A stretch of DNA of 64,000 nt, taken from NCBI GenBank assembly GCA_964036045.1, contig OZ038395.1, forward strand, positions 11,389,298-11,453,297, given 5' to 3'. Under the pieces are notes generated by a model. The model made no database searches. It was not told where the DNA came from and was given only the letters and a program-made list of their open reading frames with translations. The position numbers and the translations under genes are program-made. Position 1 is the stretch's first letter, and every line of letters begins with the position of its first letter. Shown here one piece after another: positions 20,430 to 32,152 of the stretch. This DNA comes from Eutreptiella sp. 'Long Island Sound 2002'. Its lineage: Eukaryota; Euglenozoa; Euglenophyceae; Eutreptiales; Eutreptiaceae.

Positions 20430-21010
20430 TCTTGAATTTCGCGGAGCCCTAATTTTTTTGCAGGCCGATTTGAATTTCTATGCAAAAATTTTGCGTGTGC
20501 AGCCAGAATTTGGAAATATTAATGTATTTTTGCAATTGTTTTGGGGAAATTTCAATTTTTGCGCAGCTATTTGAAGCAAAAATTAGTTCTTTTTTTGCGT
20601 TTTTTTTGGCACATCTTGCACAACCAAATTCTTTAGTACACCTGATGTTGCTCTTCAAGAATGCATGCTTTTGAAGGCGCTCTGCTGTTCAAGAATGCAT
20701 GCTTTTGAAGGCGCCCTGGTAGGATGATGATGCTTGCCACCTGTCCCAGGGTCACAATTTCTGCACCTATCGGCCCATGCCGGCATGCCAGAAAATTTTA
20801 ATCTTAAGTCTGATGCTTGCCACCGGTCCCAGGGTCCCAAGGATTACAGAGGCATCCGTGCACAGATTTATTTAATTTTGCGCACCATTTTACCGTTTCC
20901 GAGGCCTTGCCCTGAAAAACAATTTAATTTTTGAATTTATTTTGTTTTTTTTGCGCATAAACACACTTTGCCCACAGAATTAAATATTTCCGCAAATCTT
21001 TGGGGTTTGC
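20430..21010. repeat. AT-rich block with MITE A relics
   Basis: Runs of T and TTTTGCG motifs dominate 20430-20640 and 20870-21000. A 34-bp tandem duplication (TCAAGAATGCATGCTTTTGA) lies at 20653-20715. Two segments, 20729-20775 and 20809-20850, match the centre of MITE family A (TGCTTGCCACCTGTCCCAGG). There is no gene. Confidence 0.5.
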
Positions 21011-23557
21011 ACTGCGTCTCGAAGCACGCAGATAAGCCCTGTTGCACTGTGCACAGAATGCACGAAGGTATCAAATAAGCACTTGCACCACTGCAGCAGT
21101 GCATGACCGAAGGCGACCGCTTTGCGATCATCTAATCATCTTCCAGTCCGCGAGTGCAGCGGCCCCAACACAGGCTTTGGGGTGAATAGTGACGGGCGCT
21201 CGATGTCTCCCACATCTCGAACCCTCCTGACAACTTGCAATTCCCAAATTTACATATATTTCAGTACGTTGCCGCACAGTCTACGACCCGTACCACGCAC
21301 CCTCGAGACTCAAGTCAAGCACTCGGATCACATCTTGTGTTCTACGACGGTGCCGTATCACGAGGAAGCACATCATGGATTCACAGCCACTGCTGGAGTC
21401 GCAGGAATGAGCAATGGAGCGCTTCAAAAGGGTGACGGTGCTCTGGGCTGTAGCTTGGTGGGGGAGGGAGGCACTGAGAGACAACACGAATAAATTAAAC
21501 GGTACTCGACTTATGCGGAAGTGCATCGAGATTCATGGGGCTCCACTGCTGATGTCACACGTGGTGGTAGCAGTCACCAATACGCAGTAATAACCAGCAT
21601 CAGCCACCAGAAGCCACCAGCAGCTGCCATCAGCCAACACCAGCAGCTGCCCGTCAACTGCGAGGCAAAGCACTGGTCTGAACCCCGAAAGCCCAGTCCG
21701 AGGTATCAATACCTTCAGTCAACCCTGTGCGCGGCTCTAGGGGGGCCAGTTCCCAGACTCCCCCCCCTTGCAGATTGCAAAAACACACTTGGCAAGACAA
21801 GCGGAGACGCGCATGCCTGATTTGGGGGATGGGAGGGAACAGCCAGACCGGAGTACACATATGTGCGCGCGTAAAGCGGACAAACAAGCGGTTGTCGGAG
21901 TGGGTGTGCCTCGTCCGGCCGCGAACAACCAAAAGTATTGCGCGACTGGGTGCACTTCTGTGACAGTGGGAGCGTGGGGCACGCACTCGATTGGGAGGGC
22001 ACAGCAGGCACAATGGACAGTGTCTGAGCGGCACACACACACCCGGTGGGAACTGCAAACACAAGAGCAAAAGCACAATGAAAGCGGTAGGAGAGCACTC
22101 CTCAGGAGGCGGGGAAGCAGAGCAGCGGCGGGCGTCTTCCGTTCCGCGGGAAGCGCTGATTGCATGCAGTCGTGTTCCAGACATGGCTCAGTGCAGGCAT
22201 GATGCCAGACATGTCCTCCCAACACTCTCGGCCTGTGGCACACCCACACAAACACGCGCGCGCGTGCACGCCGTCTTGTGAGGCCGGCGCTGCACAAGCC
22301 GAGTGTTGAGGGTTATGACCCCGCAACCGTGTATCCCGGCACCCGCAGAAAAATAAAGAAATGAATTGAGAAAGTGACCGACACAAATCCGTTGTGCTGG
22401 TTTGCGGTGTGGGCGGTCCGATGGAATACCGGGACAGGACCCACCACGGCGTGACATGAGGCCGCGCGTGCACACCGCAACGCATCTCATGCAGCATTGA
22501 GGTGACTGTCACGGACTTGGGGGTGAGGGGCACGCCAGCGATGTCTGACTCGCGTCTCACTGCCAAAGGAAAAGGTCTGCGGCAACCGAGGCACGCAACT
22601 TCCGAGCGCATTGCTAACGCCACCTGATCGCGCCTCCTCCACAAGACACACCCTCTCAGGACGAAGTAGAATGCCCCCCTTCCCCTGCACAAGGCCTCTG
22701 TTGGTACACAACGTCCCGGATGGACACCTGCCTCCCTCTAGAGTCCTGCATTGTTCCCGCTGCCTTTTGAGAGCCCTGCCTGCGTCTGCTGCGTCCGCCT
22801 GTTCTTCTGTCGCCTCCGCTGCACCGATCCGGTCCATGCCTTCCTGCATGTGCGGCCTCCTGCGGAGGAGCCTCGTGGTTTGGGCACTGTGCTGTTCCCC
22901 GTCCCTGTCCCTGTCTGTGTCCCAGGGAGGGGAGGGGGGGGGCGGGCATGAGCCCCTGCCTGTGTCCCAGGGACCGGGGGCAGGTTGGCACAAGGCCTCG
23001 GTATTAGGTTGTTTGCCTTTGGCGGCGCCCATCGGCCCTGCTCATTCTGACCCTCTGTGGGCTCGAATGTGTTTTGGTTGTGTCAACCGAGCCCCCGGAT
23101 GACTTGTCCTGTTTGACTACTCCGGGGGAGACGGGCTGTTGCCCGTGCCGTTGACCAGGGGCATCCAGATGCACAACACTCCGAGTCCATGCGGGGGTTT
23201 GCCGACTCCAGCACTGACTTGTGCGCGCTGGGGTGTGCATCTGCAAGAGGGGGGGGTAGGCGGGCATGAGCGGCTTGAGGTCGCTCACGAGGGGGTGGCA
23301 GGTAGGCTCGCGGTGCGGAAGATGGGCAGTGAAGATGCGCGACCCCGTCTGACTGGCTGTCCGTACGGGGCGGGTGTGCGGCAGCGGGGCGGGGCCGTGC
23401 TGCAGGGGGTTGGGTCCTGCGTGACACACAGAGACCGCCGGGCCGCCGCCCGGCCGGGGGTAATGTGAGAGCAGCACTCGGCCGACGCCCCATCAGTGCG
23501 CACGCGCAGCGTGTCGGTGTGCGCGGACGGGGTGCGCAATGGCGGCGCCCACTCGTC
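21011..23557. other. Spacer with repeat family F, no recognised gene
   Basis: No supported gene was found 3' of the IRE1-like gene. Bases 22030-22140 (GGTGGGAACTGCAAACACAA, then CTCCTCAGGAG) match a tandem pair upstream of MED31 at 54400-54645. The phrase GGCGGCGCCCATCGGCC near 23020 recurs near 55670 and 63905. Overlapping frames at 22487-23032 on the minus strand are Pro/Arg-rich without a domain. Confidence 0.4.
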
Positions 23558-26500
23558 TCACGCCCCTCCGTCGTTAAGGGACCCCAGCACGGCGCCGGTG
23601 CACAGCGCCAGCTCCGGAAGCGCCTCGACAACGTGCCTGGCGCTGCCTGGGGCCCCCACGGGCCGGCGCCTCACCGCCGGGGAGCGCGTCCCATGGGACC
23701 GGGTGCTCGTGGCCGTTGCGGACGAAGCGGCACAGCCGCCGCAGGCCGGCGCCGTACTGACTGTACACGCTCAGCGCCGCCAGAAGCGGCGCGTGGACCC
23801 GCGCCCTCCACTCGTCGGCCAGCGCCGCATACGCGGCCCCCAGCCCCGCGGACTCCGCCGCGTCCCGCAGCTCCGCCTCCGGGCGGTCGCGCGCCCTCAC
23901 CGCGCGGGCGGCGGCCACGACGTCTGCCGCCGTCCAGAACAGCGGGTGGCGAAGGCGAAGAAGAGCCTCAACAGAGGGCCGCTCCTCCGGCCGCATGCGC
24001 AGACGCATTGCGATCAGGTGCCGCGCCTCGAGGCGCTCCCGCGGGGACAGCGGCCCGGCGTCAACCGCCGACAGATTGAGCGCCCCCGCGCGGATGCGCT
24101 GGTTCTCTTGGAACAGGGCGTCCGGAGGGCCAGTGCCCGGACCGGTCTCCTGCAGCGGCATAGAAGCCAAGAGGGTGTACAGCCTGGCTGGGCCAACACT
24201 TTTTGTCGTGTCTCCAAAGGTGCCTCGATTGGTGGCTGCTCCGTCGGATTTCTGTGCGTGATGCCTGCGGCCGTTGTACCGTCCACGGCGCACGCCATCT
24301 ACGTGCTCCACGTACCGTCCAGTCCTTGTGCCTGACTGCTGTCGTTCCCGCTCTTTCCGCCTCGCTGCGCCTGTCCGTCTCAGTAAGACCCATTGCTGAC
24401 CCACAAAAAACGTGGGTGCCTCTTCTCGTACACCACGGCAAAATGTGACGCGAAAGGGGGCGCGAACTTCCGACACGAAAATTTCGCCATTCCAAATTAT
24501 CCAGGTTCCAGTCCGGTCCCGCCCGCCCGAAAAAAATTCTGGGCTATGGCACGTGTGCACAGGCGGCAACCCCCCCCCCCCTGTGTGACATTCCATTGGG
24601 TTGTTGTTGTTTCTTTACGGGGCCCTGGACAGTCACCCGTTCTTCCCTTCGCATTTTGCGTTGCGTCGCTGTGTTCTGTCGGCCGCTGTGTTCTGTCGGC
24701 CGCTGCGGCCGGTGCTCCTGCTGGTGTCGTTTCCGCGTTCACGGAGCCCAGTGGTTGGTGTGCCGGGGCTGTGCTGGATGTGGCATGGTTTGCGTTTGCG
24801 CGTCAGCGGCGCCCAGTAGTTGGCGTATTGGGGTTCCCTGCCCTCCAGGTATTCGTGGCGGAGATTTGCACTCAACCACACTGAGGACAGCTTCGGCTCG
24901 CCACCCAACGTGATGCACGCATGCAGGTCATCAGAATTCCGATCGAAGTCTTCCCTATGCATGGCCCTATCGTAATGTGACCCGCAAAACCATGCCCCCA
25001 AACGGGAGCGGGGCTAAGAGGACCTTCACTGCCTACAGCACAGAGGCACTCGGTGAAAGACATACCGTGCGAATCCTAATTATTTGCGGAATCCTAAGTT
25101 TTGCGTTGGGTGTTTTGAATTTTATTTAAGCAAAATTTTGCGGCAACACTTAAAACAGGGCAAAAAATATTTCTTTTTTGCGATTTTTTTCTGCGGTACC
25201 CGTTTTTGCGGAGCGTATTGAGACAAAAGTTTTTTTTATTTTTGCGTTTTTTTTTGCGGAACCCATTTTTGCGAAGGGCCTGGGTACCTTGGACTCTGGG
25301 ATTGCAGTCCAATCCTACGCAGGCATACAAATGTGGATCAGTTGAACTCTGGGATTGCAGTCCATAGACGATGGACCCCAGCTGCACAGAACTAGCCCCA
25401 TTATCTGCTTTGGGGCACAGCAATAATACATAATACATTCTCTGACAGCAGAGCAAGGAGCATAATGGGGTCTGAGAAACAGAAGGGTGGGGGGGTGGGG
25501 CAACAAGCAGTGGGGCAAACACAGCATCCGTCCGACAATTGTGGTATTTCTGCAAAGGGGGGCAGGGGCAAAAAAAATAATTTTTTGCGATTTTTTTTTG
25601 CGGAACCCATTTTTGCGAAGGGCACAAAGCCAAAAATTAATATTTTTTTTGCGTTTATTTTGCGGAAAACAACACCTTGGACCGGGAATTAATTATTTCC
25701 GCAAATAGTTAGGATTCGCACGGTATGCAGAGCATGACATGAAACACACAGACACCAAACAGTAAAAGGGCACACAAAGCAAAAGAAAAGAAGAATCAAC
25801 ACACCCAAACCATGCAAACAGAGAGACATGCAGTGTGTGATGACACCATTGCAAGGTGCAAGAACACAATACATGCAACAATACACAGGCAGAGTCCAGA
25901 ACATGAACACATCACCAACATAGATCAAATCCGTGGATGAGAGCCAAACACAGACTCTTCTCAGAAACACATACACCACAGGAGAACAAAGTCAAATGGG
26001 GCGCAGGCATGGCAGGGCCATGCAGGAGGAGCCAGCGGGTGTCAGCGAGCAGACCTGCGAGGGCGCGAAAGGGCTCGGCTGTTGCGTGACCAATTGGTAC
26101 GCCAGCACCCCCAGTGCCCAGACATCGACTTTGTTCGTCAGCTTCGGGGCGCCGCGGAGCATCTCCGGGGCGCGCCGGGCCATGTTGATCTCCAGGCCGA
26201 ACGTGGTCAGGGAGAAGGAGTTACTGGCGCCGCCCGCCGTGGCGACCGCGAGCTGGAGGTCATGCAGCAGCAGCGCCCCGTCCTCCGCGATCAGCACGTT
26301 GGTGGCATTCAGGTCGTTGTGGCTCACGCTGTGGGCGTGCACGCCCCGCAGCGCCTCCGCGACCTCGCGCAGCACGCTGACCGGGCCCCCCGGCGTCCGC
26401 AGCCGCGCCTCGATCTCCGCCAGCTCCGGCGGGGCGGGCGCACCGTCCAGTGCGAGGGCCAGCGCGAGGGAGCCCCGGCAGCGCTCAAACCACAAGTAGA

Positions 26501-28781
26501 TCCAGTCGTCGTCCGCGTGCAGGTCGAAGTACCGCGCGACGCGCGCGCGCTTCCCCTGAAGCGCAAAGACGTGGTCCACCTCCCGCTTCACCAGGCTGAG
26601 CTGGTCCTGGCCCCGCTCCCCCGGATCGCGGCGCAGGCGCTTGACTGCGGCCGGGACCGGAGGTGCGCGCCCCTTGGGCACAAACTCCCCCGTGTACACG
26701 ACCGTCCCCGCGGATCCCTCGCCGAGCACCGTCCCCTTGTCCCACGCCATCTGGGCTCCCGCGGGTTGCCAGGTGCCGACCTCCCGTGGCTGCCACGGCA
26801 ACGCGTTGCCGGGCGGTGCGGCCGCGGGCGGCAGCACCGGCACGGCCCCGATGGCCGTGACGTCCAGACCCACCGCGCGCGCGCGGTCCAGCGCCGGCAG
26901 CAGCAGCGACAAGTCCGGCGACGCGCGCGCCCTCTGCACCTCCAGCACCGCGGCCCAATGCTGAGCCATCGCGGCCGCGGCTGCGAGCGGGCCGTCCAGC
27001 ATGTTCCCAACGTCGGCGCCGGCGCCACGCGCTGCCGCCAGAGCATCCTCGAGGGCCTGCAGCTGCGACTCGGCGACGCTGCCGAACGCCTGCGGGGGCA
27101 CCGCGTCCAGCGCGGCCTCCAACGCGTTCGTGAGCCGTCGGGTCTCGGTGATGTTGTCCCGCGCCTGCACCGCCCGCGCTGCCAATGGGCAATCGATTGG
27201 GACCCCGGCGGCACGTGCGCGTTGCAGTGAGGCCTCGAGCTGAGACGCGACGTCGGAGTCGGCACCCCCCGCCCCCCGGGCCTCGAGAGTGGCGGCCAGA
27301 GCAAGGGCCGCGTCCAGCCGCTCTAACGCCCCGCCCACGGCTGCAGGGGGTGTCTCCTGCTCCTCATCGTCCAGACAAAGTGGGTCCAGGGCGAGCGCGC
27401 GCACAGCGCGCGCCTCCGGCACGGCGCGCGCGTCCTTCTCGAGGGCCGTGGCCAAAGCGTGCAACTGCGTCGCAGCTTCGGCCTCCAGGCCCTTCCGCTG
27501 AGCACGGGCGGCGCTCCGCTCCGCTTCCAGCGCCAACGCTGCCTCTGCGGCGCGTGCCGCGGCGCGGGCGCGCACCAGCGCAGTATCGAGCAGAGCCTGG
27601 GCCTTGGCCCTTGCACGGGGGTCGAGATGCTCGCCCAGACCGACGAGACTGAAAGAGAGGCACTCGGCGGCGCCGCGCACTGCGGCCGCCAATTCGGCGT
27701 CCAAGCGCGCCGCATCCAACAGACCGCCATCCGGGGACAAGAGGACGATGTAGAACACAATGCTCCGTTGCGTCTGAGCGGGAGCGGGAGGCGATGATGC
27801 GGTATACCAGCGTGCCACAGGGTCAGTGGGATGGACAAACTTCTGGGGAACGCCTGCTTTAGGGGTCAGCAGCAGAGCTGCCAGCTGCCGTGCAGCAAGG
27901 GCATAGCCTCCTGCAACGACAGTTGTCGCGTATCCGCATTCTGCACCCAAAGCCAAGTCCGTCACCAGATGGGAAGTCTCCGCAGGCAATTTCTCCAACA
28001 AATCTCGACTCAGACGTTCTCCGGTGGCTTCTGCGAGTGCATCTACCCCCCCCCCTTGTATAAGCTACACCAATGTACGGAATTATTACGGTCCCTACGC
28101 CTACTGTAGCTTGGACAAGGGCGTAGCTTATACAAGGGGGAGGGGGGTACCCATATCTGCATCATTCCAGGGCTCGGCAAGCCGTACGAGCCGTACGTGT
28201 TTACCCGACTGAACGCCTCCAGCACGCGCAAGTCCTCTGCCATGGCATCCGGCACAATCATGCATAAGCCACTCTGCACTAGTGATGCCGTTTTCATTTT
28301 GCCCAGGCACACTTTCCAGCGAACACAGATATCGCAAATACGGCCTGAGCCCAGACACGTCTCTTACCGGCCCCCCAGCTCCTTGGTACAGGCAACGGCG
28401 CCCTCCCCGATGTGCGGGAGCGGCCAAAGCCCTTGGTTTGACTTTTGCTCGGGGGTTTGCGTGAGGAAGCGAAGCCCAGTGTTTTGTTTATCACAGCCGT
28501 TGTGCATGGAAGCCCTTTGACCGTTGTCAACGAAAAATCTTGCTCACCATTCAACTCCAGGTCTCGCCAGGGAGACGCATTGGCATCAAACTGCGGAGGA
28601 GGCTCCTGATCCAAAACAAACGCCTGCATTTCAGAATGGCCATGGAGCTCCATAAACGACAATGCCTGTCGAAAATCGCCTTCCAACTGGTCTTTCCAGG
28701 ACACCCCCGCCTTCATATAGTCGGGGAAGCCCCCCAAATCAGGGTATGGGATGGCCTTGGGCTGCTGCGGTTGTTTAGGAT
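23558..28781 (-). CDS. IRE1-like protein kinase with KEN ribonuclease domain
   Basis: Exons on the minus strand: 28781-28548, 28344-28150, 28045-26055 and 24149-23676, perhaps with a last piece 23646-23558. Junctions match in phase (donor GTGAGC with acceptor CTCAG; donor GTCTGC with acceptor CTGCAG). After a non-conserved region and a long Ala/Glu/Arg helical stretch comes a kinase: GEGSAGTVV loop (about 26701-26725), PAAVKRL lysine, HNDLNATNVLI catalytic loop, HDLQLA in place of DFG, and RRAPEML. The last exon gives PSVEALLRLRHPLFW and a KEN RNase domain with SVYSQYGAGLRRLCRFVRNG then HEH. The Tyr, Arg-Asn and the His four residues after Asn fit IRE1 catalytic positions. IRE1 splices a stress mRNA from the ER; here no luminal beta-propeller or membrane segment is seen, so a cytosolic RNase-L-like role is possible. 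The final 28-nt intron is doubtful; reading through it stops at 23574. The 5' end is not established. Confidence 0.75.
24577..24838 (+). repeat. Dispersed repeat family E, copy 1
   Basis: Starts CCCTGTGTGACATTCCATTG and contains TGTTCTGTCGGCCGCTG (tandemly doubled here) and GCTGGTGTCGTTTCCGCGTT. Further copies are at 38167-38405 and 42309-42500. It lies in the large intron of the IRE1-like gene. Confidence 0.65.
25061..25727. mobile_element. 667-bp element with 31-bp terminal inverted repeats
   Basis: The left end CATACCGTGCGAATCCTAAT (25061 onward, extending to 25091) is the reverse complement of 25697-25727 with one mismatch in 31. The inside is AT-rich with repeated TTTTTTTGCGGAACCCATTT-like blocks and a doubled CTCTGGGATTGCAGTCC. 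No transposase frame is present, so it is a non-autonomous DNA element. It sits in the 1905-nt intron separating the kinase lobe from the KEN exon. No clean target duplication was found. Confidence 0.85.
28046..28147. mobile_element. 102-bp MITE interrupting an IRE1-like exon
   Basis: It is bounded by TA at 28044-28045 and 28148-28149. Ends are inverted: C-run then CTTGTATAAGCTAC on the left, GTAGCTTATACAAGG then G-run on the right. The middle reads TACGGTCCCTACGCCTACTG. A second, larger member is at 55058-55426, also between TA dinucleotides. TA duplication and short inverted ends fit a Tc1/mariner- or Stowaway-like MITE. Removing the element plus one TA joins codons ATA TGG GTA GAT GCA and restores a continuous frame. 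Left in place, the frame ends at a TAG inside the right TA. Confidence 0.9.
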
Positions 28782-30174
28782 CTGCGGCGTCAGCGCTTCG
28801 CAACGCAGAGGCACTCCCATGCCCAGAGAGCGGGTGGTGCCGCAGACCCCAGGGAGTTCGGTGACCGTGCGTGCGGGACGTGGGACGTTGAGGCTGAGGC
28901 TACGAATGCCCGTGTCCGGAGGTGCAGATGGTGTGGCGGGGGCTGCACAGCATGCACAGGGTTTGGGGCGAGTGGTAGCAGCGCTGCCGGGCTGCGGCCC
29001 GTGGCTGACCCCCAGCACACCAAAGCGCCCAGGAGCCCACTTGCGAAGGCCGCCCAGGCGTTCATCCGCTGAGCCTCGTGGCGCAGTGAGCCCTCCACCA
29101 GCAGCATGCAGATGAGGACTGGAGGGAAGAGGTCAAGGGGGGCACGTGGCGTGCTGCCTGTGCACAAATGGGGGGGTGTTTGCGCCGTGTGCACCTTTTG
29201 AGTTGGTCATCCCTGGAAGTGCCGGTTGCTGCCGTCATTTTCGGTGCCTGAACCGTTGTTCTTGGAAGGGGGGTTGTCTCCCTTGCCCAGGCTTCCCGGG
29301 CAGAATCACCCCCTGCATACCGATGACCAGCAGTGGCCCAGATGCATCTTCCCAGAGGTAGCGACGGGAATGCTGAAGCAAACCGCTGGAGTTATTTTCA
29401 GTGCCATACCCTCAGGGCGGAGTGCATGCTCAATACGTCAAATTCTGTTACACTCGGGTTGCACTTTGTTGCATTCCTATTCTGCTTGAGTTACACCGTG
29501 TTGCAGCTGTGTTGCGTTTTGATACACCCCTGTAATGCTTTATTGCTCATTGCTTGGGTCCTTTTGGGTTACACAACAGCATAATGCCTAGAGGACACAT
29601 CCATTGTCTTAGAACATGTGCATTTTTTTGTCGGAAAGTTTTTGCGCCAAAATTTGCAGCAATTTTGAAGCAAACTTCTGTATTAACAAAGGCGTACCAT
29701 GCAGGCCTTGGCGGCAGAGGGAAGCGAAATTCAACTTCGGGAATGACTGCCTACGCTCAAAGGACTGCTAGAAATGGCAGTGCCAGTATAAACATGCATC
29801 AGCAGGAATTCCATTTTATTGCTCAGAATTTGGATACCACAGGGGTGAAGTGGCGGGCAGAACTGCGGCAGTCTCCTAGCCCTCCCCCTGAGCGCGTGCG
29901 GCGCTCCGCAGGGCGCCAGAGTGGAGCAGCGCCTGGGCTCTGGCCCAAACACCGCAGTGGAGACTGATGCCCAAAGCGCCCAGAAGCTTGAGTCCCTCTG
30001 AAATGCCTTTATTGTGAAGAACCACGCACACCCACCCCCCACACACACCCTGAAGAGCTCATAGGGGGAGAGGGCGCTTGATGTGGAGCGTGCGCCGCGC
30101 AACTGCAAGGGCAACTCGGGACAGCCAATGGAAAGAGCATAGCGGAACGCGTAACACAAAACAATGGTGGCAAA
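28782..30174. other. Spacer or intron, no recognised gene
   Basis: No domain was recognised on either strand. If the exon at 35539-36054 belongs to the IRE1-like gene, this stretch would be intronic. A short AT-rich block with TTTTTGCG motifs lies near 29625-29680. Confidence 0.35.
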
Positions 30175-30540
30175 GGGGGAATGTTTGCCTGCCACGCGCC
30201 CGGCGCGTGCCCGGCGCGCTACCGTTGTATTCAGTATATCATCTCTAGCCCCAAATTTATCCTCACCTTGGGAAGTCCCCCAAGTAGACCGCACTCGACC
30301 GCAAACCTTCCCTGCAAGGCACCTTGCATAAGCCAAAATATGAGAATTCAACAACACAAAATGTCACTCCCACCACTTCCAACCACCACCCTTGCTATCG
30401 TCATAAACTGGGTGCAAAGGATGGGCCAAATTCTTAGACACGGCGAGAAGATACTCCAAATTGTTTGGTGAGGTGGGGGCAAAAACAGGCACGGGTGGGG
30501 AATGGTCAAAAAAAGATGCCCGGCGCGCTAATACTCCCCC
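30175..30540 (+). mobile_element. MITE family D, copy 1
   Basis: 366 bp starting GGGGGAATGTT and ending AATACTCCCCC (imperfect 11-bp inverted ends), flanked by AAA at 30172-30174 and 30541-30543. The inside carries CGGCGCG-rich blocks near both ends and AAGTAGACCGCACTCGACCG in the middle. Copy 2 at 49236-49599 is about 85% identical by eye, and a rearranged copy starts at 37019. Confidence 0.8.
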
Positions 30541-31588
30541 AAAGAATGTCTGCTTTTGGTCTGACAAGGGTGTTGTTTGCACACAGAAGACACACGCAAG
30601 GAGAGCAAAGTGCCGTGGAGGTCCATAAAGCCATGTCTTTGGAAGCTCATCAAATTGAAATCCTGAAGCAGGCCTGCTAGGTTCACATTCTGGTGACAGG
30701 GGCCCACAGATGGGGCACTGGGGCACTGAAAATCTGTAATGCGACGGTGGAAAAGCTCAGCCATGAAGCAGCCTACTCCATAAATGCACCACATTCTTTT
30801 ACACATGCTTGGGTGCAGCCCTGAGGGCACGCTTGGGGGCACGCTTGGGGTAATGGGGAGCAATCAATTCCATCATGCACTGAACGCATGCAGAGCAATG
30901 TTCAGTGGTCGCGCATTCCGAAACAACCATTAACTGCCTATAGCACCCTTTTTGAGGTTGCTATTGGCATCACCTTGCCCAAATTATTTGGACAAAGGGG
31001 TGCAACATTGCTCATGTCACATGGGTGAGGTTATCACCTTGTTTTTTGAGGATGGGGTTTTGTAATTTCTTGAAAATACAGCTGCATTTTGACCAAAATT
31101 GCAAAACCCCCACTCCGAAAAAAAAACAGTGAGACCTCTCATACATGTGATGGGAGCAATTTTGCACTGCTCGCTGTAAATAATTTCCACATGCCACTGG
31201 CAACCCCAAAGAGGGTGCCATGAGCCTTTGAAGGGGGCACCTAATGCCCGACTCCGCGATTTCAGTCCCATTTGTGTTTGAAATTTGGGAGCTGTCTAAA
31301 GGTTGTCTAGGCCTTTTTTGTCACTTAGCTCTGTATCGGGCTGGCCAAGCCAGGCCTGCCTAGGCCGAATCGTTGTGGTGTTGAAATGCAGTGTTCCGTG
31401 GTACATCTCTGGCTTTGTGCTACACGCACTTTGGCACCACAACGTAGATTTTATCTGTGCAACATGTGGAACCAAAAATTGGCATTGTTTCCAATGGTCC
31501 CTTTGGTCTAGCAGGCCTCAGAAATACCCGGACGAGGTGGGTGGTAATATACCCAGCAACGCACCCGTAATGTACCCAGTACCAGGAA
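30541..31588. other. Spacer without a recognised gene
   Basis: No supported gene, and no repeat match to elsewhere in the window was noticed. Confidence 0.35.
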
Positions 31589-31770
31589 AAATGGGGGGAA
31601 ATGGGGGGAAATGGGGGGAAATGGGGGGAAATGGGGGAAAACGGGGGGGAATGAGGGGGAAATGGGAGGAAATGGGGGGAAATGGGGTGTTATGGGGGGA
31701 AATGGGGGAAAACGGGGGGGAATGAGGGGGAAATGGGAGGAAATGGGGGGAAATGGGGTGTTATGGGGGG
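31589..31770 (+). repeat. Purine-rich GGGGAAATG minisatellite
   Basis: Nearly pure G/A sequence of GGGGGAAAT-type units (8-9 bp). A larger block of about 66 bp containing GGTGTTATGGGGGG is duplicated. Shortly after, 31826-31862 and 31990-32015 carry the complementary TTTCCCCCA units, so the two halves can pair as an imperfect inverted repeat. Confidence 0.8.
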
Positions 31771-32084
31771 AGGTGGGGGCAAATAACAAAAAGTGTGGGG
31801 CTAGGGTGGACTGGTTTGGTTCCCCCATTTTCCCCCAATTTCCCCCAATTTCCCCCATTTTTCCTTGAGAGCTTTCACCAATGCACCCCCCACCATAGCC
31901 TTGCTGCCAATCAAAACCATGTTTTTTGGCCTTTTTAGCCCCAAAATTCTCCATTTTTCCATTGAGCATCCAAAATTTCCCACACTTTTCCCCATTTTCC
32001 CCCATTTTTCCTAAATCAGCCCATTTCGGATAAGTGCACGGTGACGTTCCGGAAACGGGTATTTCTGAGGCCTGGTCGGGGGGG

Positions 32085-32152
32085 GGGGGGGTCGGGGGCA
32101 GGGGGTCCTCCTATGGTTGTCAGCCATTCTAATGTTATCCTTCAGGGCAGGG
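32085..32152 (+). repeat. Family L, diverged copy
   Basis: TCCTCCTATGGTTGTCAGCC, then ATTCTAATGTTATCC, aligns at roughly 70% with the blocks at 8-84 and 51893-51970, and again lies between G-runs. Confidence 0.35.

Noticed and set aside
22487-23032. 181-codon minus-strand frame rich in Pro, Arg and Gln
   Set aside because: It overlaps equally open frames on both strands in GC-rich DNA and has no recognisable domain.
23647-23674. 28-nt GT-AG intron near the end of the IRE1-like gene
   Set aside because: It restores a KEN-like tail but is shorter than almost all known spliceosomal introns. It is kept only as a possibility in the gene entry.
26082-27230. 382-codon plus-strand frame opposite the IRE1-like gene
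   Set aside because: It is the antisense shadow of a GC-rich coding exon. The minus strand has recognisable kinase motifs and this frame has none.
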